The notes beneath the pieces were generated by a model. The model was given only the letters and a program-made list of their open reading frames with translations, was not told where the DNA came from and did no database searches. DNA of 64,000 bases from Thiobacillus sp. (GTDB lineage Bacteria; Pseudomonadota; Gammaproteobacteria; Burkholderiales; Thiobacillaceae), in the NCBI GenBank assembly GCA_019459055.1, contig JAIBEI010000027.1, positions 1 to 64,000 of the forward strand. Reading direction: 5' to 3'. A program made the translations under genes and the position numbers. Below are positions 36,152 through 47,031 of this stretch, piece by piece. How positions within the stretch are numbered: position 1 is the stretch's first letter; each line of letters opens with the position of its first letter.

Positions 36152-37567
36152 ATGACACAAAAGGCGAAATCCATACTCGTCGGCCTGGCCGGCTTGCTGG
36201 CCGGCGCCGCGCTGACGGTCAACCTGTCGGCGATCGCCGACAAGGATGCGGAGACGGCGCTGCCGGTCGAGGAGCTGCGCGCCTTTACCGACGTGTTCGC
36301 CCGCATCAAGAACGACTACGTCGAGCCGGTCGAAGACAAGAAGCTCATCACCGAGGCGATCAATGGCATGCTGACCGGGCTGGATCCGCACTCCTCCTAT
36401 CTGGATATCGAGGCGTTCAAGGACCTGCAGGTCGGCACCCAGGGCGAGTTCGGCGGCCTCGGCATCGAAGTCGGTATGGAAGACGGCTTCGTCAAGGTCA
36501 TTTCGCCGATCGAGGATACGCCTGCCTTCAAGGCCGGGGTCAAGCCGGGTGACCTGATCGTCAAGCTCGACGACACGCCGGTGAAGGGCATGACGCTGAA
36601 CGATGCGGTGAAGCGGATGCGCGGCAAGCCGGGAACGAGCATCCGGCTCACCATCGCACGCAAGAGCGTGGCCAAACCCCTTGTGCTGACCCTGACCCGC
36701 GCGGTCATCAAGATCCGTAGCGTCAAGTCCACCCTGGTCGATCCCGGCTATGGTTACGTGCGCGTGACGCAGTTTCAGGAACACACCGGCGAGTTGCTGG
36801 CCGAGGCATTGAACGGCCTCTACAAGGACAACAAGGCGCCGCTGAAGGGCCTGATTCTTGATCTGCGCAACGATCCGGGCGGCTTGCTCAACGGCGCGGT
36901 CGCGGTGACGGCTGCTTTCGTCAAGCCCGACAGCCTGGTGGTATATACCGAGGGGCGCACCGAAGACGCCAAAATGCGGCTGACTGCCAGCCGTGAACAT
37001 TATCTGCGCCCGATGCAGTCCGATTATCTGAAAAATCTCCCGGAGGGCTTGAAGAGCGTGCCGATGGTGGTGCTGGTCAACAGCGGCTCGGCCTCGGCGT
37101 CCGAAATCGTGGCGGGCGCGCTGCAGGATCACAAGCGCGCAGTCGTCATGGGCACCCGCACCTTCGGCAAGGGCTCGGTGCAGACCATCCTGCCGATCGG
37201 CAACGGCACGGCGATCAAGCTCACCACCGCGCGCTATTACACGCCGAACGGGCGCTCCATCCAGGCCAAGGGCATCGAGCCGGATATTGTGGTGGAAGAC
37301 CCGGCAATGCCTGAATCGGAGAACGGTTTTGGCATTCGCGAATCCGACCTTAACAAGCATCTGGTTAATCCTTCGGGCGATGAGCCCGTCCCGATGCTCA
37401 AGCCGGAGGAAGTCATCAAGGCGCCGCCAGCGGACAAACCGGTCAAGAATGGCGAGGACAAAAAGCCGACGCCATTGGAACCGGGCGAGATCGTCTCGAA
37501 GAATGATTACCAGGTGAATCAGGCGCTGAACCTGCTGAAAGGCTTGCAGATCCTGCAGGGCCGTTGA
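36152..37567 (+). CDS. Carboxy-terminal processing protease (S41 family)
   Basis: A 471-residue periplasmic serine protease with an N-terminal signal/anchor (residues 8-27), a PDZ domain (about 85-165: GGLGIEVGMEDGFVKVISPIEDTPAFKAGVKPGD) and a peptidase domain with catalytic Ser in VNSGSASASEI and Lys in RTFGKGSVQT. A charged, Pro-rich tail follows. CtpA-type proteases process or degrade envelope proteins. It begins one base after the envC stop, so the two are co-translated. Confidence 0.93.
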   Translation: MTQKAKSILVGLAGLLAGAALTVNLSAIADKDAETALPVEELRAFTDVFARIKNDYVEPVEDKKLITEAINGMLTGLDPHSSYLDIEAFKDLQVGTQGEFGGLGIEVGMEDGFVKVISPIEDTPAFKAGVKPGDLIVKLDDTPVKGMTLNDAVKRMRGKPGTSIRLTIARKSVAKPLVLTLTRAVIKIRSVKSTLVDPGYGYVRVTQFQEHTGELLAEALNGLYKDNKAPLKGLILDLRNDPGGLLNGAVAVTAAFVKPDSLVVYTEGRTEDAKMRLTASREHYLRPMQSDYLKNLPEGLKSVPMVVLVNSGSASASEIVAGALQDHKRAVVMGTRTFGKGSVQTILPIGNGTAIKLTTARYYTPNGRSIQAKGIEPDIVVEDPAMPESENGFGIRESDLNKHLVNPSGDEPVPMLKPEEVIKAPPADKPVKNGEDKKPTPLEPGEIVSKNDYQVNQALNLLKGLQILQGR

Positions 37568-37573
37568 TCCGAT

Positions 37574-37602
37574 GTGCGGTGGCTGCAAACTCGCCACCGC
37601 AC
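37574..37602 (+). terminator. Stem-loop after ctpA-type gene
   Basis: A perfect ten-base-pair stem GTGCGGTGGC/GCCACCGCAC with a nine-base loop begins seven bases after the protease stop. No T-run follows (ACAAATAG), so it is either a weak or Rho-assisted terminator or an mRNA 3' stabiliser. Confidence 0.55.
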
Positions 37603-37647
37603 AAATAGCAGCGCTATACTGGATGAATTCTGTCTGAGTGGTGTGCC

Positions 37648-38043
37648 ATGCGCCCATGTGACCTCGAAAAAATCCGCGAAATTGTTTTTCATGACCTGCC
37701 GCCTGGCCAGGCAGAACACGCCTTGGTTTTACTCGAAGGACTGGAGGGGCTGGTGGCGACGGTCGGGTCGGATGGCAGTCGTCTGCTGGTGCGTTACCAC
37801 ATTTGCGAATACACCCTGGAAGGTCTGGAAACGGCGTTGGCGAGTCAGGGATTTCATCTCGACAACAGCCTGATGAGCAAGCTCAAGCGTGCGCTGGCTT
37901 ATTTCAGCGAAAGCGTGCAGCGCCGCAATGTCGCGGCCGACGAACCGGACATCAAGTCCCAGCAGGCCTTCATGAAGGTCTACGAAAACCACTTGCACGG
38001 TGACCGCGACGACACGCCGGAAGAATGGCGCGACTATAAATAA
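37648..38043 (+). CDS. Hypothetical protein, possible ferredoxin-like fold
   Basis: A 131-residue soluble protein. The first 75 residues have a beta-alpha-beta pattern (ALVLLEGLEGLVATVGSDGSRLLVRYHICEYTLEGLETALASQGFHLD) reminiscent of a metal-associated (HMA-like) fold but without a CxxC. The second half is helical and ends in acidic EEWRDYK. It sits between the protease gene and moeB-like. No name is assigned. Confidence 0.6.
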   Translation: MRPCDLEKIREIVFHDLPPGQAEHALVLLEGLEGLVATVGSDGSRLLVRYHICEYTLEGLETALASQGFHLDNSLMSKLKRALAYFSESVQRRNVAADEPDIKSQQAFMKVYENHLHGDRDDTPEEWRDYK

Positions 38044-38064
38044 TAAGAACGACCCGATCCCCCA

Positions 38065-38835
38065 ATGGAGTTGACCGACGATCTGCTACTGCGCTACAGC
38101 CGGCACATCCTGCTGCCGGATGTTGGCGTGGCCGGGCAGGCGCGCATCTGCGATGCCGCGGTGCTGATCGTCGGTGCCGGCGGGCTGGGATGCCCGGTGG
38201 CGTTGTATCTGGGCGCGGCGGGGGTCGGGCGGTTGCTGCTGGCGGACGGCGACACGGTCGATCTCACCAATTTGCAGCGCCAGATCGGCCATGCCACGGC
38301 GGCGATCGGCGAGAACAAGGCCGCATCTTTGGCGCGCAGCGTGCGCGCCATCAATCCGGAAATCGACGTGCAGCCGATCGGCCAGGCGCTGGCGAATGCC
38401 GCCTTGCTTGAGGCCGTCGCGGCGGTCGATCTGGTGATCGACGCGTCGGACAATTTTGCCACCCGGCATGCCGTCAATCGTGCCTGCGTGACATTGGGCA
38501 AGCCGCTGGTGTCGGGCGCTGCGATCGGATTTTCGGGGCAACTGGCCGTCTTCGATTCGCGCCTCGACGGCACCCCCTGTTATCACTGCCTGTTCCCCGA
38601 CCATGCGGATGAGCCCGAATTGCGCTGTGCCGAGGCGGGTGTGTTTTCGCCGTTGGTGGGTATTGTCGGCGCGATGCAGGCGATGGAAGCGCTGAAATAT
38701 CTGGCCCGAGTGGGCGATCCCCTGATCGGCAGGCTGCTATTGTGGGACGGCCTGCGGGCGGATGCCCGCGTAATGAAGGTGCCGCGCGACCCGGCCTGCC
38801 CGGTGTGCGGGCCGGCAGCGTTTCAGGCCGGCTGA
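38065..38835 (+). CDS. moeB: MoeB/ThiF/HesA family adenylyltransferase
   Basis: A 256-residue E1-like enzyme that adenylates the C-terminal glycine of a sulfur-carrier protein (MoaD or ThiS). It has the nucleotide motif IVGAGGLGCPVALYLGAAGVG, LTNLQRQIGH, the catalytic Asp in VIDASDNFATRHAVN and a conserved C-terminal CPVCG; only this one CxxC is evident. MoeB and ThiF cannot be told apart from sequence alone here. It overlaps the convergent slmA by 13 bases. Confidence 0.88.
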   Translation: MELTDDLLLRYSRHILLPDVGVAGQARICDAAVLIVGAGGLGCPVALYLGAAGVGRLLLADGDTVDLTNLQRQIGHATAAIGENKAASLARSVRAINPEIDVQPIGQALANAALLEAVAAVDLVIDASDNFATRHAVNRACVTLGKPLVSGAAIGFSGQLAVFDSRLDGTPCYHCLFPDHADEPELRCAEAGVFSPLVGIVGAMQAMEALKYLARVGDPLIGRLLLWDGLRADARVMKVPRDPACPVCGPAAFQAG

Positions 38836-39407
38836 GCGACCAGCAGGCGCGACAGCAGCAATTGAATGTCACCGCGGGGGGCGCGCGTAAACCCGCTCTT
38901 GGCAAACTGGTGCCAGCGTCCCACCACCACGCATTGCAGCAGATTGGCCAGCGGCGCGCTGAGCTCGGCCTGCCAGTCGCCGCAAAAACGCAAGCATTGC
39001 CGCAACTGCGCCTCGATGCGGTCGTGAAGTTGATTGATGCGTTTTTGCAGGCGCTCGTTTTCGTTCACCAGCGCGTCGCCGATCAACACCCGCGTCATCC
39101 CCGGATTCTTTTCCGCAAAGTTCAGCAGCATGTCGAGAATGGCCTCGACCTGGGCGGCGGGTGACGGCGTGTCGGCCGTGATGCGCGCGATCAGCCCGAG
39201 CAGCGTCTGCTCGATGAACTCGATCAGACCTTCGTACATCTGCGCCTTGCTGGCAAAGTGACGATACAGCGCCGCTTCCGACACGCCGACGCGTGCCGCC
39301 AGTGCCGCCGTGGTGATTTTTTCCGGTTTCGGTTCCTGCAGCATCGCGGCCAGTGTTTGCAGGATCTGCAAACGGCGCTCGCCGGGTTTCCTGGCTTCCC
39401 CTTCCAT
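38823..39407 (-). CDS. slmA: Nucleoid occlusion factor SlmA (TetR family)
   Basis: A 194-residue TetR-type DNA-binding protein. The HTH is in ITTAALAARVGVSEAALYRHFASKAQMYEGLIEF, typical of SlmA, with the FtsZ-interacting helices in IEQTLLGLIARITAD. It binds chromosome sites and blocks FtsZ assembly over the nucleoid. Length and N-terminus (PGERRLQILQTLAAMLQEP) agree with the family. It is convergent with moeB-like. Confidence 0.9.
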   Translation of the reverse strand: MEGEARKPGERRLQILQTLAAMLQEPKPEKITTAALAARVGVSEAALYRHFASKAQMYEGLIEFIEQTLLGLIARITADTPSPAAQVEAILDMLLNFAEKNPGMTRVLIGDALVNENERLQKRINQLHDRIEAQLRQCLRFCGDWQAELSAPLANLLQCVVVGRWHQFAKSGFTRAPRGDIQLLLSRLLVAQPA

Positions 39408-39463
39408 CAGACTCCCCTATTTTCTGTTTTTATGGGGGAGATTATCGCTGATGTTGGGTGAAT

Positions 39464-39540
<77 letters not shown>

Positions 39541-39550
39541 GAAAACGTGG

Positions 39551-39573
39551 CAGCCCCGCCACTGGCAGGGCTG
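39551..39573 (-). terminator. Stem-loop after rpoD
   Basis: CAGCCC-GCC and GGC-GGGCTG pair around a three-base loop, with a single C/A mismatch inside the stem. On the minus strand it is followed by CCACGTTTTCG and then the tRNA. It probably ends rpoD transcription and could also separate the tRNA precursor. Confidence 0.6.
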
Positions 39574-39578
39574 AGTGC

Positions 39579-41519
<1,941 letters not shown>

Positions 41520-41540
41520 AGGTATTTCTCCGCTCAGGTT

Positions 41541-41565
41541 CTGCCCACGCAACCGGCTCGGGCAG
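41541..41565 (-). promoter_or_regulatory. Stem-loop in the rpoD leader
   Basis: CTGCCC and GGGCAG pair across a 13-base loop, 22 bases ahead of the rpoD GTG start, within the transcript made from the promoter at 41590-41617. A run of T precedes it on the sense strand, so it is not a terminator of that transcript. Confidence 0.4.
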
Positions 41566-41589
41566 AAAAAAATCGTTCAAAAACCGGTA

Positions 41590-41617
41590 ATTATACCGTA
41601 AACCGGGACTTTGTCTT
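41590..41617 (-). promoter_or_regulatory. Sigma70 promoter of rpoD
   Basis: On the minus strand, -35 AAGACA (41612-41617), a 16-base spacer and a perfect -10 TATAAT (41590-41595). The ATG-like GTG start lies about 70 bases downstream. It is within the short gap to dnaG, so rpoD can be expressed apart from dnaG and rpsU. Confidence 0.65.
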
Positions 41618-41632
41618 GAGGCGTGTGACAAG

Positions 41633-43330
41633 CTAGAATCGTGCTAGTTCAGTCAATTCCTGGCGTTCGCCGGCGCTCAGGCTGTCCAGCGGCCGCGTCG
41701 CCAATTCCTGCCAGCGGCGGCGCTGCCAGTCGTCACGCAGCTGCTTGACGGCGCCATCGAATTCCGCGTTCCAGTCCCAGCTGTCGTCTTTGTCGAGCAA
41801 ATCCGTCATCAGCTCCTCGATCAGCGGTTCAAGCGCGCTGCCTTTGGCGGCTTCGGTGAGTGTTTGCGGTTTGAGCGGGCCCACGTCGCGCAGCCAGTTC
41901 ATCAGTTCGCTCATGTGCCCGCATAAGGGGTCGTTCACGTCCAGCCAGCAGGGATCGACTTCGGCGACGCGCTGCGGGTTCATCAGCAGGGTGCGGGCCA
42001 GGCTGCGCACGCGCGATGGCGCCGGCCGCCGCTGTGGGCGCAAGGGCGGGCGCCGGACGACACCGGGCTTCGTCCCCATGAGGCCGAGCTCATCGGCCTG
42101 CAAGTGCACAAGTTCGGCGATTTGCCGCTGGATCAGGCGGGCCAGCAGCGGCGCGCCAATTTTCTCCAGCAGCGGTTTCGCCTCCTTGATCAGCGTGGCA
42201 CGGCCCTCCTGGCTGCCGAGGTTGCGGTCGCGCGACAGTTCGCGCACCAGAAAGGCCGAGAGCGGCAGGGTTTCGGTGTCCAGCAGTTTCAGAAAGGCAG
42301 CCTGTCCGTGGGCACGGATGGTGCTGTCGGGGTCTTCACCTTCGGGCAGGAACAGGAAGCTGACTTCCTTGCCGTCCTGCAGCGCTTCCAGCGAGTTTTC
42401 GAGTGCGCGCCAGGCGGCCTTGCGGCCGGCGTTGTCGCCGTCGAAGGCGTAGATCAGGCGGTCGGTGTGGCGCAGCAGGGTGCGCACATGAATCGGTGTG
42501 GTGGCCGTCCCCAAGGCGGCCACCGCGAACTCCACGCCGTGCTGCGCCAGTGCGACTACGTCCATATAGCCCTCGACCACGATCGCGCGTCCTGCAGCCT
42601 TGATCGCGGCGCGCGCTTCGAACAGGCCGTAAAGCTCCGAGCCTTTGTGGAACAGCGGGGTTTCCGGCGAATTGAGGTATTTCGGCTCCCCCTTGTCGAG
42701 CACCCTGCCGCCGAAGCCGACAATCTGGCCCTTGATGTTCTTGATGGGGAACATGATGCGGTCGCGGAAGCGGTCGTAGCGTCGATTGTCGCCGTCGACG
42801 ACCAGCCCCGATGCGGCGAGCGCCTCTGCCGTGTAATCGGCGAAAACCTGCTTTAACGGTGACCACCCCTCCGGCGCGTAGCCGATGCCGTAGCGGGCGG
42901 CGATGGCGCCGGTCAGCCCGCGTTTTTTCAGATAGTCGATGGCACGCGGCGTCTGCTTGAGTTGTTTTTTATAGAACTGCGCGGCCTGTTCCAGCGCCTC
43001 CCACAACGCGGGGGGCGGCTTGGGGCGGTCGGGTTCGCCGGATTCCGGCACCGGCAGGCCGACGTCCTGCGCCAGCGCCGCCACCGCGTCGGGAAAGCCC
43101 ATGTGCTCATATTCCATCAGGAAGCCGAGCGCGGAGCCGTGCGCGCCGCAGCCGAAGCAGTGATAGAACTGCTTGGTCGGGCTGACCGTGAAGGAGGGGG
43201 TTTTTTCGCTGTGGAAGGGGCAGCAGGCCTGGTAATTCTGCCCGGCTTTTTTCAGCGGCACGCGCCGGTCGATGACGTCGACGATGTCGACGCGGGCGAG
43301 CAGGGTGTCGATGAAATCGCGCGGGATCAT
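41633..43330 (-). CDS. dnaG: DNA primase
   Basis: A 565-residue primase that makes RNA primers at the fork. The N-terminal zinc ribbon has Cys37 and His40 (CCPFHSEKTPSF) with Cys58 and Cys61 (FYHCFGCGAHG). The TOPRIM core shows VEGYMDVVALAQHGVEFAVAALGTA and YAFDGDNAGRKAA. The C-terminal helicase-binding region is present. It is one of the usual trio rpsU-dnaG-rpoD, here split by a yqeY-like gene. Confidence 0.96.
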   Translation of the reverse strand: MIPRDFIDTLLARVDIVDVIDRRVPLKKAGQNYQACCPFHSEKTPSFTVSPTKQFYHCFGCGAHGSALGFLMEYEHMGFPDAVAALAQDVGLPVPESGEPDRPKPPPALWEALEQAAQFYKKQLKQTPRAIDYLKKRGLTGAIAARYGIGYAPEGWSPLKQVFADYTAEALAASGLVVDGDNRRYDRFRDRIMFPIKNIKGQIVGFGGRVLDKGEPKYLNSPETPLFHKGSELYGLFEARAAIKAAGRAIVVEGYMDVVALAQHGVEFAVAALGTATTPIHVRTLLRHTDRLIYAFDGDNAGRKAAWRALENSLEALQDGKEVSFLFLPEGEDPDSTIRAHGQAAFLKLLDTETLPLSAFLVRELSRDRNLGSQEGRATLIKEAKPLLEKIGAPLLARLIQRQIAELVHLQADELGLMGTKPGVVRRPPLRPQRRPAPSRVRSLARTLLMNPQRVAEVDPCWLDVNDPLCGHMSELMNWLRDVGPLKPQTLTEAAKGSALEPLIEELMTDLLDKDDSWDWNAEFDGAVKQLRDDWQRRRWQELATRPLDSLSAGERQELTELARF

Positions 43331-43369
43331 GGTTGTTGCATGATAAACCCGGGCGAGCCCGGGTGGGAC

Positions 43370-43816
43370 TCAGCCTGCGAGGCGGGCCTTGATCAGCGCG
43401 GAAACCTGGCCCATGTCGGCACGGCCTGCGAGGCGGGGCTTCAATAGTCCCATCACCTTGCCCATGTCCTTGGCGCTGGATGCGCCGGATTCGGCAATCG
43501 CTGCCGTGACCGCGGCCTCCACCTCGGCGGCGGAGAGCTGCTCGGGCAGATAGGCCTGCAGCACGGCGAGCTCGGCCTGTTCGGCCGCCACCAGGTCATC
43601 GCGACCGGCCGCCTGAAACTGGCTGATCGAATCCTTGCGTTGCTTGATGAGTTTTTCGACGATGCTGCTGACCGCAGCGTCGTCCAGTTCGATGCGTTCG
43701 TCGATTTCTTTCTGCTTGATGGCAGCGAGAAGCAGGCGAATCGTACCGAGGCGCACCGTTTCCCTGGCGCGCATGGCTGTTTTCATGTCGTCCGTGACGC
43801 GTGCCTTGAGCGACAT
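43370..43816 (-). CDS. GatB/YqeY domain protein
   Basis: A 148-residue protein made of the helical YqeY tail domain: MSLKARVTDDMKTAMRARETVRLGTIRLLLAAIKQKEIDERIELDD, then YLPEQLSAAEVEAAVTAAIAESGASSAKDMGKVMGLLKPRLAGRADMGQVSALIKARL. The domain resembles the tRNA-binding tail of GatB. Its role is unknown. It sits between rpsU and dnaG, a conserved order in proteobacteria. Confidence 0.92.
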   Translation of the reverse strand: MSLKARVTDDMKTAMRARETVRLGTIRLLLAAIKQKEIDERIELDDAAVSSIVEKLIKQRKDSISQFQAAGRDDLVAAEQAELAVLQAYLPEQLSAAEVEAAVTAAIAESGASSAKDMGKVMGLLKPRLAGRADMGQVSALIKARLAG

Positions 43817-43846
43817 GGGTAAGCGCGATTCCGCGGGAACGCAGAA

Positions 43847-44059
43847 TCAATACATCTTGGGAGGCAGTTGCTGGCCGCGCAGGCGCTTGCTCTGGCGCTT
43901 GACCGCGGCGGCGAGCTTGCGCTTGCGCTCGGCGGTGGGCTTCTCGTAGAACGTGCGGGCGCGCAGTTCGGTCAAGAGGCCGACTTTTTCGATGGAACGC
44001 TTGAAGCGACGCAGGGCGACATCGAACGGCTCGTTTTCTTTGACTTTGACGTGGGGCAT
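43847..44059 (-). CDS. rpsU: 30S ribosomal protein bS21
   Basis: A 70-residue basic protein, [27 protein letters not shown] through [26 protein letters not shown], a full-length S21 for the 3' end of 16S rRNA. The ATG at 44059 is used; the in-frame ATG at 44104 lies in the promoter. It heads the rpsU-yqeY-dnaG group. Confidence 0.96.
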   Translation of the reverse strand: MPHVKVKENEPFDVALRRFKRSIEKVGLLTELRARTFYEKPTAERKRKLAAAVKRQSKRLRGQQLPPKMY

Positions 44060-44094
44060 GTGCAGATGGCTTCCTGGAAACTGGAAAAACGAGA

Positions 44095-44123
44095 ATAATA
44101 GCAAGCCCTCAAAGATTTTTCCA
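44095..44123 (-). promoter_or_regulatory. Promoter of rpsU
   Basis: On the minus strand, TGGAAA (44118-44123), a 17-base spacer and TATTAT (44095-44100). The start codon is about 28 bases after the likely transcription start. It is in the 81-base gap to the divergent tsaD. Confidence 0.55.
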
Positions 44124-44140
44124 GTCCCCCGTTATTCCCT

Positions 44141-45163
44141 ATGCTTGTGCTTGGCGTCGAATCCTCCTGCGATGAAACCGGTGTCGCGCTGTATGACAGC
44201 GCGCACGGCCTCTTGGCGCATGCGCTGTATTCGCAAATCGCCATGCACAACGCGTATGGCGGGGTGGTGCCGGAACTGGCATCGCGCGACCATATCCGGC
44301 GGGTATTGCCCTTGACCCGCGAGGTGTTGGCCGAAAGTGACCGCACACTTTCCGATATCGATGGCATTGCCTACACCGAGGGGCCGGGGCTCGCCGGCGC
44401 CTTGCTGGTGGGCGCCGGGATGGCGCGTGCGCTGGCGTATGCGCTGGCCATCCCCGCGGTCGGGGTGCATCACCTCGAAGGCCATATGCTGTCGCCGCTG
44501 ATTTCCGATACGCCGCCGGAATTTCCGTTCGTCGCCCTGCTGGTGTCCGGCGGGCACACGCAGTTGATGCTGGTGTCCGGCGTCGGGCGCTACACCTTGC
44601 TGGGCGAGACGCTGGACGACGCAGCGGGCGAGGCCTTCGACAAGACCGCCCAGCTGCTGGGGCTGGGCTATCCGGGCGGGCCGGCGCTGTCGGCGCTGGC
44701 GGCTACGGGCGATGCCAGCCGCTTCAGTTTGCCGCGCCCGATGTTGAATTCTGGCGATTTCGATTTCAGCTTCAGCGGACTCAAAACCGCAGTGCTGACG
44801 CTGGTACGCAAGGTAGGGCTGGGCGAGGCGGCGGACATCGCTGCGGCGTTCCAGTCCGCGGCGGTGGAGGTGCTGGTGAAAAAAAGTCTGGCAGCCTGTT
44901 CGCACAGCGGCGCAACGCGGCTGGTGGTGGCGGGCGGCGTCGGCGCCAACGCGCACTTGCGCAACCGGCTCACGCGCGACGCGGCTACGCGCGGCATTAC
45001 TGTGTTTTATCCGCGGCTGGAATTCTGCACCGACAACGGCGCGATGATCGCCTACGCCGGCGCGCAACGGCTGGCCTCGCGGCTGAAATTGCCAGCGGCG
45101 CAGCCGGATCTGACGTTCGCGGTCAAGCCGCGCTGGGAACTGGCGACGCTCGACGCCGCGTAA
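44141..45163 (+). CDS. tsaD: tRNA threonylcarbamoyladenosine synthase TsaD
   Basis: A 340-residue ASKHA-fold enzyme that transfers threonylcarbamoyl to A37 of ANN-decoding tRNAs with TsaB and TsaE. It begins [19 protein letters not shown]; metal histidines are in [12 protein letters not shown]; the ATP site has [12 protein letters not shown] and [13 protein letters not shown]. The C-terminal [13 protein letters not shown] is present. Length is standard. Confidence 0.97.
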   Translation: MLVLGVESSCDETGVALYDSAHGLLAHALYSQIAMHNAYGGVVPELASRDHIRRVLPLTREVLAESDRTLSDIDGIAYTEGPGLAGALLVGAGMARALAYALAIPAVGVHHLEGHMLSPLISDTPPEFPFVALLVSGGHTQLMLVSGVGRYTLLGETLDDAAGEAFDKTAQLLGLGYPGGPALSALAATGDASRFSLPRPMLNSGDFDFSFSGLKTAVLTLVRKVGLGEAADIAAAFQSAAVEVLVKKSLAACSHSGATRLVVAGGVGANAHLRNRLTRDAATRGITVFYPRLEFCTDNGAMIAYAGAQRLASRLKLPAAQPDLTFAVKPRWELATLDAA

Positions 45164-45185
45164 CGGGCTGGAACATCGCGGCGAT

Positions 45186-45986
45186 TTACTGCTTAAAGAT
45201 CGGGTAGGCCTCGCGCAAAGCCTTGAGCCATTTGTCGCTGCCGGTTAATTGTGCAATCTGCTCGGGAAACAGCAAAAACCCGACCAGCACCGCCATCAGG
45301 CATACCAGAATAACCGTGCCAAAAATGCTTTCCGGCCGCAGCACGCCCCAGTAGCGGCTGGCCAGAAACAGCGCGTCCTTCTTGTGTTCCGACATCAACA
45401 GCCAGCGGCGCAGCACCTTGACCGCGAGGTAGGCTGCATAGCCGCCTGCCAGCGAGGCAAACACGATGCGGAAGATGGCAAATACGTCAATTCCGCCGCC
45501 GAGATACTGGTGATACAGCCAGGACACGAAGCCCAGCGACAGCGACGCCAGAATGGCGACGGCGACGTTGATGAACAGCCGCCGCCGCTCGCGCGCGAGG
45601 TCGCGCTGCCGCTCGATGAAGAAGCTATCGATCTCGTGTTTGAAGTATTCGACCTTTTCCTGAACCAGCGACGAGAGTTCCAACTTGGCGTGGACGATGC
45701 GCGCGTCCATCACGGTGCCGAGTCTTTCTCCCGCGTAATCGACCAGTTCGCGTACATCGTCCTTGGTGAATTGACGCTGCGCATGCAACTCGTCGGAAAT
45801 CTTGTCGAGCTTGGTGTCGATTTCCTGGCTGGCGCGCCAGATGACATCCTTCAGCTCGGTGCCGGCCTGCAGGACGCCGTCTTTCACCACGCCCGACAGG
45901 CGCTCGCCTGCACGGTCGATCGCATCGCGCGACACCTCGGCGAGGCTTTCCTTTGCGTGGTCGATGGTTTTGTCGAACAGGGCCAT
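45186..45986 (-). CDS. Hypothetical coiled-coil membrane protein
   Basis: A 266-residue protein. The first 135 residues are long amphipathic, charged helices (DHAKESLAEVSRDAIDRAGERLSGVV…LDKISDELHAQ) with an apolipoprotein-like pattern. Three membrane helices follow (about 138-158, 170-188, 217-236). There is no signal peptide and no known domain that I recognise. It is convergent with tsaD and 15 bases from plsY. A membrane-curvature or envelope-anchoring role is conceivable but not shown. Confidence 0.65.
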   Translation of the reverse strand: MALFDKTIDHAKESLAEVSRDAIDRAGERLSGVVKDGVLQAGTELKDVIWRASQEIDTKLDKISDELHAQRQFTKDDVRELVDYAGERLGTVMDARIVHAKLELSSLVQEKVEYFKHEIDSFFIERQRDLARERRRLFINVAVAILASLSLGFVSWLYHQYLGGGIDVFAIFRIVFASLAGGYAAYLAVKVLRRWLLMSEHKKDALFLASRYWGVLRPESIFGTVILVCLMAVLVGFLLFPEQIAQLTGSDKWLKALREAYPIFKQ

Positions 45987-46001
45987 ATTCGTCGGGGCGG
46001 A

Positions 46002-46604
46002 TCAGGAGCGGGCGCCGATGCGCCCTTCCTTGCCGTTGACCAGTTTGATGAGGTTGCTCTTGTGACGATAGACCAGCAGCAGCGCGATCACCAGCACGGC
46101 AATCGCGGTGCTCCCCCAACCCAACAGCAGACCGGCGTAGACCGGGGCGAGCACGGCTGTGGTCAGTGCGGCGAGCGAGGAAATGCGGAATACCCCCACC
46201 ATCACCAGCCAGGTCAGCAGGCACGTCAGCCCGAGCCAGGGATTGAGACCGACCAGCACGCCGAGCGCGGTGGCGACGCCCTTGCCGCCCTTGAAGCTGA
46301 AAAACACCGGGAACAGGTGGCCGATAAACACGGCCAGTGCACACAGCAGTACGACACTGTCGTCGAGACCAAATTGCGGCGCCAGTGCGCGCGCCGCCGC
46401 CACCGCCACCCAGCCTTTCGACGTGTCGCCGAGCAGCGTCAGCACGGCAGCCGCCTTGCGCCCGGAACGCAGCATGTTGGTCGCCCCCGGATTGCCCGAT
46501 CCATATTCGCGCGGGTCGGGCAGGCGCATGGCACGGCTGACGATCACGGCAAACGAAATGGAGCCCAGCAGATAGGCGGCAGCAACAAACAGCAACGTGG
46601 TCAT
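46002..46604 (-). CDS. plsY: Acyl-phosphate:glycerol-3-phosphate acyltransferase PlsY
   Basis: A 200-residue membrane enzyme making 1-acyl-glycerol-3-phosphate from acyl-phosphate. Its motifs are GSGNPGATNMLRSGRKAA, GHLFPVFFSFKGGKGVATALGV and YRHKSNLIKLVNGKE. The start at 46604 (MTTLLFVAAAYLLGS) gives the normal length; the longer frame to 46820 is antisense to folB. The two start regions overlap: folB begins 65 bases away on the other strand. Confidence 0.95.
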   Translation of the reverse strand: MTTLLFVAAAYLLGSISFAVIVSRAMRLPDPREYGSGNPGATNMLRSGRKAAAVLTLLGDTSKGWVAVAAARALAPQFGLDDSVVLLCALAVFIGHLFPVFFSFKGGKGVATALGVLVGLNPWLGLTCLLTWLVMVGVFRISSLAALTTAVLAPVYAGLLLGWGSTAIAVLVIALLLVYRHKSNLIKLVNGKEGRIGARS

Positions 46605-46668
46605 GGCGAAGTCAGTAAAATGGCAGGTTTGGTTGAGCCCTTGGGCTGCGTCGCGGATAAAGAAATCT

Positions 46669-47031
46669 ATGGATATTCTATTTTTGCGGGACTTTCGTCT
46701 CGAACTGATTATCGGCATATACGAGTGGGAACGCAAAGTGCCGCAGCCGGTGCGGCTCGATCTCGAAATCGGCTTGCCGGATAGCAAGGCCGGCGGCACC
46801 GACAACGTCGCGGACACCATCGACTATGGCGCGGTGGCCAAGCGGGTGAAAGATTATCTGCACAATGCGCCGCAGCCGATCACCCTGGTCGAATCGGTCG
46901 CCGAGCATGTGGCCGCCATTGTGCGGGATGAATTCGGCGCGCCGTGGGTGAAGGTGTCGGTCACCAAGTTCGCCATCATCCCTGGCATCAAGGAGTTGGG
47001 CATCACCATCGAGCGCGGCGCGCGTCTGTGA
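46669..47031 (+). CDS. folB: Dihydroneopterin aldolase
   Basis: A 120-residue folate-pathway enzyme. It shows DILFLRDFRLELIIGIYEWERKVPQPV, a IDYGAVAKRVKDYL and the catalytic-region TLVESVAEHVAAIV. It cleaves dihydroneopterin to 6-hydroxymethyl-dihydropterin. It overlaps the TSUP gene by four bases (GTGA at 47028-47031). Confidence 0.95.
   Translation: MDILFLRDFRLELIIGIYEWERKVPQPVRLDLEIGLPDSKAGGTDNVADTIDYGAVAKRVKDYLHNAPQPITLVESVAEHVAAIVRDEFGAPWVKVSVTKFAIIPGIKELGITIERGARL

Noticed and set aside
41520-41552. TTG start for rpoD at 41552
   Set aside because: It falls within a leader hairpin and lacks a ribosome site; GTG at 41519 has GGAGAA at good spacing.
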